Shown: one piece after another, positions 12,101 to 21,818 of the stretch
How the letters are laid out: each line of letters starts with the position of its first letter
Position numbering within the stretch: position 1 is the first letter of the stretch
Source of the DNA: Pocillopora verrucosa
Taxonomy: Eukaryota; Cnidaria; Anthozoa; Scleractinia; Pocilloporidae
DNA length: 64,000 bases
NCBI RefSeq assembly: GCF_036669915.1
Contig: NC_089314.1
Location: forward strand, 7,783,278 to 7,847,277
Direction of reading: 5' to 3'
Notes under the pieces: generated by a model
Database searches by the model: none
What the model saw: the letters and a program-made list of their open reading frames with translations, nothing else
Told to the model about the DNA's origin: nothing
Made by a program: the position numbers and the translations under genes

Positions 12101-14748
12101 TAACATCCACAGGATCGCAAACGTACGGGCAAGGGAGGACTGAGGTGCTTTGTCACCGTATCTTTGATCGTTGAAAAGAATGGACTGAATTAAACTTGAA
12201 TGCCTACTATTTTTTGTTTATTCATGAGAAGTAAGTGTAATGTTTAGGTCTGCACTCGTACTATAAACTTTCTTAAACAATAAACCTATATCTCCCTCTG
12301 AAAGATTAAAATCAGGCTTTCTGTAGAATACTAGACTAATGGTCATTTATACTGCTTTTAAATAGCTCATGTACACCATTGACTATGACTTTGGTCAAAA
12401 ATTTAAAAAAAGCTTACCCAACGGTTGTCATGGTAACAAAGGCCCACCAAACCCCTTGTCCGATTCCACGAAAAGAACTCGACGGGAACTGGGCTGAATT
12501 GGTCCTGTGCTCCTATATGGGGAGAGAGGAGGTGATAAGTTGCAGGGCATGAGTAAAACAAGTGCACGAGGGAAAAAAAGCCAATGCAAAAGTGTAGCAT
12601 CCCTCGAAATAAGAAAGTGACCGTCACACAATATAAAATTGCGGCTTAGTTGCAAGGCCTGGATGCAGCTAAACCTTTATATTTAAAAGAAGCTCATTTG
12701 CAATAAAGGAAGTGTGACTTGACTGGTCTGAAAGACTAGAGGACAATAAAATAACTTGAAGTGAGGCTACTGTTTGTTTCGATTACAGTATTGAAGGCGT
12801 AATGACATAAAACCGCATGTACATGTAAATATGCGAAACATACTTCTGCTATTCCTCTACAACAAAAGATATTTCTACTTCAGAAAATAAATTGTTCAAG
12901 ATCCTAAATTGCCAAATTGCCCTGTTGGCAACAGTTGTATAATTTTGGCGGTTAATACCCATCGCAAAACATGGCATAGTCCTCATATCACGAACCGAAT
13001 ATTTTTTTCAGTCAGCACAATTCACGTTTAATAAACGGCGTAGTGTTATTGATTTTGTTTTGAGACGTTTTATTTGCATGAGCAATGGTACAAAAAATTC
13101 TGATATCTTTCTAAAAGAGTATTTTTAAAAATCTAAAACTATATTTGGTTGGGTGACACAACGCATAGCTAAATGAACGATGGTAATCATGATTACGAAA
13201 TAAAGTGTGTACCATCCCGTTTTGTTTTATTATGATAAGTCTTCACCATCATTCGGAAATGCAAAATGATCAGTGAAATTAACCAGGAAGTTACTGCTTT
13301 ACAAAGATCGCTAAATGTTGTCTAACTTTTCGGGAAATATTCATTACTTTTTGAACTCGAAAAATTACTTATGAAAAATTGATTCATAATGATTATGATG
13401 CAAATGACAGGCACACATCTGTTGTTATTCAAATTTGCATTGAAGCTTGAATTATTTCCCCCACAGGACTCAATATCAAGAATTATTTCCCCCACAGGAC
13501 TCAATATCAAGATTTTTTATTACAAAAATTATTTTTTTTCTGTCATGCCATGACATAGATAATGGTTAATGGTTCTGAAAGCATTATTTTTATCCTCATC
13601 AATTCGGTGACTCTAGGAAAGAAATCGCCCTGGTTTGTTTTTGAATTGGTAATTTTAATGAAACATATTTTTTCAACTCAAGTAGGAAAGTTTTAGCAAC
13701 AGCCTGGGCAAAAGGCTGGTTAAAAAATTAATAAACAAAAATTTGAATTCGATGGATGTAGTGAAGCTCATTTTTCAACGATTGCAACATGCGTACCTCA
13801 TATGTTAATTTTGTAATTCATAGTAAACTCAACCCTTTTTTTTTCAAACTACTGTTTGCTTTCGCGGGATGAGAGAAGTGTGAGTCAGTTCCAATTTTAT
13901 TCATGGAGTTTCTACTTATTGCAAAATTACTTGCAATAAGTAGAAATGTAAACGGGAAAAGTTTAGAGTAACGTTAACGGGAAAAGGGAAAAAGTGATGA
14001 CAATGGTCATCACTTTCCTCATTTTCTGGTAACTATTATACCATTCCATAAGTTTTCCATTAGCTATGTTAGATCGACAAAATAAAAAAGAAAAGTAAAC
14101 CAAACAAAACTTGGAATTAAAACGAATAAAAAGAGAGAAAAAACGACGGGAGGAGACCATAAATAACAAATTTCGAGTTTGCTTCAACGTACGTACCAAA
14201 GCCCATATGATTATTCCTGCAAGTAAGGCGTGTAAAAAGGAAATTAGCACCAGCGCCCACACGTTCTTCAGAAGGTACAGAAATCTATTTGAAAATGGAT
14301 CCGATCCGTGGCCAAATTTTAAAACCGCAGGTCCCGGTGAATGAAACAGTGCCACAAACCTCCTCTGAAGCTGCTCTGTTTCTCCTTTGTTAGAGAAAAT
14401 TGGAAAATGGATGACAGGATTTTTGTCGTGATTTCGTCGAATGAGTATTTCCATCTCACAAGAGCTAGTAATGTTTATTTTCTCGTCATAAATTCGCAGT
14501 CTTGGACAGCAAGCATTTAGTGCAGTATTCATATAACGAGAGAGGTCTCCTTCAAGGCTCTTGCTGGAAGAGTTGTAATGAGTAAATGGGTGAAAATCTT
14601 GCCAGTGCAGCCTGACGGTTTCAAAAGATGGACAGTGAAATGTGCTGCCATTTTTCGTGTTAGGCAGACCGGACAATTCGGCTCTTGTTCCACACACATA
14701 AACTTTTCCAAACCAAATCAAAATGCAGATTTTGCTGAACATGTCCAA
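9120..14748 (-). CDS. channel A: GluR0-like receptor with a K+-selective pore (one frameshift)
   Basis: Six minus-strand exons: 14748-14197, 12512-12418, 12161-12005, 10654-10588, 10122-9871, 9311-9120; about 437 residues if one base in exon 5 is discounted. Order: signal peptide (1 to about 20), extracellular segment, M1 (about 162-184), re-entrant pore (WWAFVTMTTVGYGDKAP, filter 214-219), M2 (about 224-250), a segment opening LGKRVGVP like the second lobe of a solute-binding protein or glutamate-receptor S2, then C-terminal helix M4 (about 400-420) and a basic tail. The pore is that of a potassium channel, not an animal glutamate receptor, so a ligand-gated K+ channel of the plasma membrane is inferred. 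The ligand is unknown. In exon 5 a run of eight A (9989-9996 on the plus strand as T) is one base too long; with seven, exons 5 and 6 join in phase. This may be assembly error or a disabling mutation. Confidence 0.75.
10200..10390. mobile_element. probable non-autonomous repeat in channel A intron 4
   Basis: The stretch reading on the minus strand 'ttcgattgagtgttgtgaaacc' and its flanks resembles a short interspersed repeat that I recall as frequent in coral genomes. That is pattern memory, not a search. It sits in the intron between exons 4 and 5 of channel A. Confidence 0.3.
10705..11365. mobile_element. element with GGCGAG/CTCGCC subterminal repeats
   Basis: The left end (10709-10785) carries at least four CTCGCC units and the right end (11284-11355) at least four GGCGAG units in inverse orientation, about 480 bases apart. 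Such subterminal inverted arrays are typical of non-autonomous DNA transposons. The interior contains a 30-codon open exon-like stretch starting at 10919. The element lies in intron 3 of channel A. Confidence 0.6.
10919..11008 (+). other. exon-like ORF start inside the GGCGAG element
   Basis: AAGATGGCGG gives a good translation start context. Thirty codons (starting MAEGESSARNDRKATDL) run to GAG followed by GT, a possible splice donor. It may be a captured first exon or the start of the element's own ancestral gene. No downstream exon was found within the element, so it is not called as a gene. Confidence 0.3.
13449..13510. repeat. 31-bp perfect tandem duplication
   Basis: A 31-base unit beginning GAATTATTTCCCCCACAGG occurs twice back to back, 13449-13479 and 13480-13510, without a mismatch. 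It lies in intron 1 of channel A and is a recent local duplication. Confidence 0.9.
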
Positions 14749-15599
14749 GTTAACTAAAACTTCGGTTCTGAAATGTGTGATGACACATACCCTTCACCAA
14801 TTTAAATGAAAATATGGTCGTATTGTCTCCCTGTTTTCGCTGGGAAATATTAAAACAACCACCTGCAGGTTTTTAAACTAATTCGTTATCGTTCCAAGAA
14901 TTCATGTATAATATCATATTACCCTTTTGTCTTGAAATGGCGGAATAAATGAAACGCTAAGTTTCATCATATTGATGTGTTGCGTGTTATGGAGGAGAAT
15001 GTGAGAAATTTTGCTCTAGCGGTTCAGTAAGATGCGGTCTCGTAAAATGTTGCTAAGAAGCGAAATCACAAGTCATTCCATTGCCACAATGAACAGAGCT
15101 TTCCTGCAAAGCTCAAGGCCAGAAGTGTCACCGATGAGTAACATGCAGATTGTTCAAGTCTTGGAGCCCCACATCGTTGGGATCAAACTGATGAGAATGA
15201 AAAACATCAACCCCGCAAGGAAAGACGATGATCAATATAAAGATTAGGTGGCGGGATGCGTGAGGAGGAAGGTGAAAAGATTTCTCGATTATCTCGGACA
15301 ATAGAATGATGAAGAACAAGATCAAAACGATGACTCCGAGGGGACAAAATATGATTTTGAAAGGAGCAATTAATGCAAGCTGAAAGAGTTTCAGCCTTTC
15401 GACGTGAAAGCCATCATTATTTAAGCATCAGCAAGCTTCGTGGTTGTGACGTTAGTTGTTGGGACTGCATTTGATTTGATTAGATCCCGTAGACAAAAAA
15501 TCCTTATAAAAGGTATTTCGTAGATTAAAAGATGGTGATGGGAAGTGTGATAGGTCTTTTCAGGTCACGATGAATCTATTTTATTTAAGTATAAACTAA

Positions 15600-15710
15600 A
15601 GCAGTAAATAGTGTTGAAGGCGGACTCTGATTGGCTACTCAAACTCTGAATATCCCCTGCTATTTATCTCCGAGGAACGCGCACTGGATTTGCGCCTCCA
15701 AAAAATGTAA
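15600..15710. repeat. probable interspersed repeat
   Basis: The sequence 'ggactctgattggctactc' and following bases resemble a dispersed repeat seen in several places in coral DNA; a partial 'ctctgattgg' echo occurs near 37385 and 56391. The assignment is from recall and local echoes only. Confidence 0.3.
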
Positions 15711-16353
15711 TGTTTACAGGAATAAATAAGTCAAAACCCTTCTTTTTGTGCTATATTATCTCACTGTTTCAGTCAATACTAAAACAAAAATTTACCACGC
15801 CTCTTCACGACTAGGTAAATATGCACCACTAACAATCACTTGTTTGCTGAATGGTTGTAAAAAAATCACTGACAGGGCCGTGGTCAAAATGAAGCGAAAT
15901 CTTTGTTATGATTGCTTACCTGCCAGGGACCCGTTTCTCGAAAGTCCCAGTAACGAAACATGCCCTTAAAACTATTCTGTTTTCATTGAAAGTGGGGGTT
16001 TTCAAAAGTTTTGAAAATTATACAATGATGCTATCAGCTATAGAAACAAAATGGACTAGATAGGATGCCAGAATCTGCTTTTCTATCCCTTAAATTTGTA
16101 TTCCGCTCTATTCTATGCCATTTTTATTTTATTTATTGTTTCGGGCCTGTTAAGTTACTGGAACTTTCGAGAGACGGGGCCCCTGAGCAGAAAATAGAAA
16201 ATAGAAATACGGTGAAAACATATTGCGAGTGTCAGTCGATTTTTAACAAGTCCGAAGGGAGGGCCATGATTCTGTCTCTCATTTAGTTTCAGGGATTGTT
16301 TTTAAGTCTTGAAAATCGCTGTAGTGATCTTCATGAATCAAAGATCCTAATGA

Positions 16354-16563
16354 AAGTTTTTAAGAGCCAGATCATTTGAAATTGGTGTCCAAGAGCAAAA
16401 GAGTTTGAAGTTTGATATCATGAGAGAGTTAAGAGATCGTGAGAATAAAATTGGTGTCCAAGAGCAAAAGAGTTTGAAGTTTGATATCATGAGAGAGTTA
16501 AGAGATCGTGAGAATAAAACCGCTGTCGATTATATGAATCAAATTATAGATAATAAGGTATGA
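16354..16563 (+). repeat. in-frame 69-bp tandem duplication in an open frame
   Basis: A 69-base unit occurs twice, 16381-16449 and 16450-16518. It is exactly 23 codons (IGVQEQKSLKFDIMRELRD and four more residues), and the frame stays open from 16354 to the stop at 16563, passing a good donor (AAG/GTATGA at 16558-16563). The opening IGV recalls the S2 start of the two flanking channel genes, but the similarity is too short to call homology. It may be a degenerate exon of a third paralogue. Confidence 0.5.
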
Positions 16564-18469
16564 GTGTACAGATTATAAGAATTATATTTTAAACTGAGTT
16601 ATATACACACCTGGCTGCGCCTCGTTTGCAACGAGTTTATTTGTAACAGATTTTGAGGTCATCTGAAATCTCTTAGTGAACAGACACATGCACGCATCTA
16701 ATTGTGAACTAAACATCTTATGCAGTAATTTGAGAAGTATTGCGTAGGGAGACTGAAGGTAACATCAGCTAAGCCTCTAAATTTTCAGGCTGAAAAAAAA
16801 GATCAATAAGTATATTTTTTCAAAAAATGCAAACGATAATCATAAAATTCGCGCATTTTCCTTCCAATGCGCTTTGAAGATTCGAGAGCATAAGCCACGA
16901 AAAAAGGTAGTCTACTTTGCTGGCGGTCTGCCGCAGAAAGGCCGAGTAGAGACCAATTCGGTCTGTAATCATACGAGTGATAAACACTGAAAACAGGCGG
17001 CGTAGCTGATCCGACGATACACGGTAATACAATATGCCACACCGTTTTTTGACAATTTGCAAGAATCAATCAACGGAATAATATTTTAACTTTCCTGCGA
17101 TATCTCGCTGATATATATCATTCTAGCAATTATTGTTACGGCGATTAAGTGAAGATTGAGGGATTCGTCATTATCATATACTGTTTTGCTGAAAGATCGC
17201 CACAGCTTTTATTATGTAGCATTCAGGCGAAGGGAAATAAGGGTACTTCTCAAAGAAATATATAAGGGTACTTCTAATAATATAAGTGAGAGTACTTCTC
17301 ACACTTTAAGCCTTACGGCAGCACAGTACCGACTTAAAATTGCTTTTACGTTTTGAGGAACACTGTACTTCCCGCAAAGGCTGAGGGCGTTCTACTGACG
17401 TTTACAGTATCAAAATTAATTGTGAGAAAACCTTGATCGTTTGCAGCTCTTCGCTGATAGAAACGATTAAATCGAAAGTATTACTATTATGTAACCACTT
17501 TATAAAGAATGCATTCACTTTGTCTCGGTCAATTTGTAACGTCCATTTTCCGTGGACGTATTTATCACGCTCCCAACACAAGGGATGAAACAGATTTGTT
17601 TTTTTGTGATTCAGACGCTGAATCATTTCAGCGTCGTTTTGAAATAAAAGTCATTCGTAACGTCAAAAATCTGGGGTTTTCTCCCCCAAAAATTATTTGA
17701 ACCAATTTAACCCGCTATTTTATATCGATCACCTATAGTTTGAGCCGTATATGAATAAAGAAAATGATTGTCCGTGCTATTATTAATCTCAGCGTCATCT
17801 ATACTAGCTTGCCTCCATCAGATAATTGGCTGAATTGTTAAATTTTAAGCTAATACAATTTTTATATTCGTAAACGGTTGATAAACTGTCTAATCGTTTT
17901 AATTGGGCATGTTCGTGCGAAGTGAGCAATCAGTTTCATCAAAAAATCACCAATGACGGCTATTGTTTGAAATTTCCACTTACAATTTTGATCGTGGGAA
18001 AACCATAAGCCTCTTCCGCTGAAAGGAGAGACTGACTAAAGGAAACGATTGCATCAATAGTGTTCCTCCATTGTGTTAAAATTTGGCAACCAGTACATTA
18101 AGAAGACAAAGTTACAATCATTATATGAAAAAAGACACTTCAGTAACGGTCCACTTAACTAAAAGATTTGTCCTTACACCTAAAACAAAGAAAAAATGCA
18201 CTCATTTGTATAAGTACACTTCGTAATTTCTGTTTTCCGTGAGCTGAAAGCTCCAAAAGAAAACGCTGAAGTAGTAATTGCTATCAGTAACATCCTTATA
18301 AAGTCTTCCTCAGCGAAAGGATTTGATCATTCAATGCTCTTCGAGGCCACGGATATGCCAGTAATCTTCAAGTAATACGAGAGACAAAGGAACATGGAAA
18401 AGCCGTTCAGCTGTCAATTGAATCCAGTAACTTTATAGGGATGGATGAAAGTCAACTCAAATGCTAATC

Positions 18470-19543
18470 ATGAATTCAAGTGCTTCTTCTTCCCAAGAGA
18501 TACCAATTGAATGTAAAAGCCTATATTTTGAAACGCAAACTTCATAATGTACCTCCCGAAGTTAATGTAGCCTTAGTTTCTTCCCTGGTTTTGAACTGCG
18601 TTACATTTCCCTTCACAGTTGTATTAAATCTGGTGGTGATAGTCGCCGTGAAAACCAGGCAGCGGCTAAGAACAAACTCTAATGTCGTTATTGCATGTTT
18701 GGAAACCACGGATCTGTTAGTTGGAGTTTTCGTGCAACCTTTTTACTTTCCGGTGGTAATGTCAGTGATATCAACCCTTGAGGGAGATTTATCTAAAACG
18801 ACTTGCTTGATCAGGTTAACTTTTAGCAATGGGCGGGCTAGGAATGTTCTGCGGGGCTTCACTATTTCAATTAGTTTTGATGACCGTCGAGCGCCTCTTT
18901 GCCATTTTTCTTCCATATAGCCATAATGTTTGTGTCACCGAGGGACGGATAGTGGCTGCTTCCATCGTCGCCTGGGTCGTGAATCTCCTCTTCACGATTA
19001 TTTATTTGGTCTTCAAAGTTAGATTCCTCTTCCCGGTTCTTGCGATTTTTTGGCTATCCTTAGCGATTATAATTGTTGGCCAGTTTATACTCTACAGGGA
19101 AGCTCGGTGACACAAAACGCAAATGCGCGCCCAGCAGGTTGCAGTCAAGATGGAGTCCAGACAAAAGTTTGAGAAAGAAAAGAAAGCCTTGAAATTGACA
19201 ACTTATGTTGTTTTAACGATGCTGTTATTTTACTTTCCCATAACTGTTATTTGGCTCGTTCTTTCCAAGGTTTGAATATTGATTGAATATTACATATATC
19301 ATTTTATTCATCGGAGGGTTTATTCCAATATTAAATTCGGTTGCCAATCCAATAATTTATGCTGCGAGATTAAGACAGTTTCGAGTAGCTTTCCTCGAAA
19401 TTATTTTAAGAAAAAACTTCACAGAGGCGCAACAGATAGAAATGCGATTATTTTGTATCCGCAAGCGTGGTGAGAGGGCTTCCACCAGGATTAAAGCGAG
19501 AAAGAAGCGAAGAGTGGAAGATATAAACATTTCAACGATCTGA
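18470..19543 (+). pseudogene. class A (rhodopsin-like) GPCR pseudogene, intronless
   Basis: Fragments in different frames together make one seven-helix receptor. TM1-TM2 lie near 18570-18780 (with NxxV and a LETTDLL TM2 motif), TM3 ends in TVERLFAIF (an ERL form of the DRY motif), TM6 reads TYVVLTMLLFYFPITVIWLV, and TM7 reads NSVANPIIY, the NPxxY motif. Damage: a stop at 18545-18547 needing a shift before TM1; an extra T in TTTT at 18821-18824 before TM3; an in-frame TGA at 19108-19110 in the third intracellular loop; and a stop plus shift at 19273 between TM6 and TM7. Four lesions in 1.07 kb are too many for assembly error alone, so a dead gene is likely. Single-exon orphan receptors of this kind are abundant in cnidarians; the ligand is unknown. 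Confidence 0.8.
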
Positions 19544-21818
19544 TAAATGTCCAAGCAGAATTATATTAATGTTATTTTAAAATTAAAACCGGATGGGCAA
19601 AGAAACTTAAGTTATAATGTGCAATATTAACAATTGTATAGTGAAATTGGAAATGTTGTTAATGGGTAGAATTGTACCAAAAATAGTTTGAGAAGTAGTT
19701 GAAATCTTCAACAATGCAACAAGGATGTAGGTGTCAGCGATTAAAATATTACTTTTCACTTTAACACTTTTGCCTTGCACCTGCCTCCGTCAGTCTGGCG
19801 TTACTAATTAACTAGGCAGGCGAATGCGCTTTTTCAATAAGTGCAATGACCACGACATTTTCTTGGTAAGTTAAAAAAGAAAACTTTAACATCCTCTCCT
19901 TAGGGCCCTACTTCCCATTCTAATCACCAATTATGAAAACGGCGCCAAATATTCTGAAGTCTCTTTATCCTTGCCCTGTGAAGCAACGGCAATGATGATA
20001 GCTGCACACTAAAGTAACCCGTTAAAGCATACCGTACTTCGATACCGTTCTTATATTAGGAACTTTTACTCACCATCTGGGTTTAGTTTCGGGTTACTTA
20101 CTGTTTAACCTCACTGTTACCTAACTTTTATTCACAAATCTTCACGCAATTTTAGAGGGCTTGCTGAAAAACCACCGAAAATATTTATTAAATTTTGCTT
20201 TTAATTAGTAAAACCTATCATGTAAATCTATTCATATTAGTATTCACATAGAGAAGTTGACCGAATGAGATCCTCTACAATAGATCTCTGATGAAGGAAA
20301 TTCTTTAAAGTTTTAGATATCAAAATTTATTATGAGAAAACCTTACGTCAAAAGACACGATTAAGTGTTACGACCTAGTCATTTGAGCTGTTTTAGTTTT
20401 TCTAAAACAGTTCATAATGTAATGTTTTTAGTATATGATTAGCAGCTTCCGAGTTCTTTTGGATAAAGTTGCAGTGTAAACATTGTTCTTCTCAGTAGGG
20501 ATATCAATGATAACAAATCCTTGTGAACGAATTCTTCCATGAATGAATGGAAGAATGAACGAATAAATGAATAAATGGAGAGGAAACGTGGAGGCATGCT
20601 AACTGGTTAAGTCAACTTATTTCAGCCTGCTAAGCGACTAAGCACATACAAAACATATAGCACACAGTTTGCCAACACATCTGTCATTTATGGTTTCATG
20701 CAATATGTTCAATTCATTGAAATGATTTCTTTAGTTGCGAAGGAATTAATAGATGGGGAGCCAGTAATCTTCTGACTTATTTTTTAACCTGTTCCTATTC
20801 TATAGAAATGGAAAACTTTGAGCGGAGGAAGATGTTTTTTTTTTCCTTTTTAAATTACAACAGCTACAACTCATTACACGTTTCAGAAAAAAAAACTTTT
20901 GCCTGCTGTTATAGGCATTTAATCTTCAAAAGCTTTTCTCATGCGACGCGAATGCCGTCCGAATTGAAACTTTTTGTGGGGAAAGCATTATAAAAATTAA
21001 TTTTTTTGTTAAAACCTTGTTTTGCTGAAAAAAGGTGAAGGCGGAATTGTCAAAAATCCAGTGCATTACATATTAATGACCACTAAAGGGAAGTCGCGTA
21101 AACGTCAAAGGAGATGGCATAAAATTACATGTGGGAAATATCAACATAAAATAACACAGTATACTTGCGTCATGATACCAGCCATGGCAATAACTTGATG
21201 GAAAGGGAGTAATCAATATTAGTTTGTCTGCAGGTGTTAGTTGCTCACCTTTGCATCATCATAATTTTGAAAATAGTAAAATACACTTTTTCATGAATTT
21301 AAGCAGCCTAAAAAGAATATTTCATATTCCATGAATGTAGTGTTCGCATCTGGGTCTCCAGGGAGCTTCAAGAATACCTTCATGTCTACCTGTTCTCTAT
21401 GGCATCCATTGTGAACGCTTCACAGAGAGACGCTAATGAAGACCTCCTTTTTATCCAGTAATATCCGCGTCATTGGTGTCGATTTCCATACAAATGTGCC
21501 ATACATAACTTTTTAAATTAATTATCGTCAAGAGGAGAGTTGAAACCTTTATCGGCGAGTTTTCATAAAGACAAAGAAAATACATCTCAAAAATTATATT
21601 TGATTAATTAATGTCATTCAGCCGTGACTCAGGATGTTTTTCTCTTCAGCAGCAGAAGCCCGTTTTCTTTTAACTTGCTAATGAAAAGTCTAAAAATATT
21701 AATGAGTAAAAACATCTGGGACTTTTTGTCACACAAAGAACACTAATGAATATTTGTTTTAAAACACTTCGAATACATCGTCGAGGTATCGAAGCAAAAA
21801 GGATCCTTCACTCACAAA
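19544..21818. other. intergenic region upstream of channel B
   Basis: No gene is visible. A GAAT-type simple repeat lies at about 20530-20580 and an inverted pair 'gagctgttttag...ctaaaacagttc' at 20385-20414. The last 100 bases before 21819 should hold the channel B 5' UTR. The ORF at 20808-20993 looks random. Confidence 0.4.
20530..20580. repeat. (GAAT)n-like simple repeat
   Basis: The tract repeats GAATGAATG, GAATGAAC and AATAAATGAATAAATG units over about 50 bases, an imperfect tetranucleotide repeat in intergenic DNA. Confidence 0.7.

Larger units (their letters stand above)
14749..18469. other. intergenic region between channel A and the GPCR pseudogene
   Basis: It holds the upstream side of channel A (14749 upward). 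No intact gene was found. It contains a repeat-like stretch at 15600-15710 and a 69-bp tandem duplication at 16381-16518. ORFs at 15032-15247, 15748-15969, 16803-17069 and 17402-17626 show no family features. Confidence 0.45.

Noticed and set aside
15032-15325. Overlapping ORFs on both strands near the channel A promoter
   Set aside because: One frame shows a weak hydrophobic stretch that recalls a membrane protein, but no GPCR or channel motif can be aligned.
16803-17069. Overlapping minus-strand ORFs of 80 and 88 codons
   Set aside because: Neither frame shows a domain, membrane pattern or splice context, and two overlapping frames of similar length suggest chance in a stop-poor stretch.
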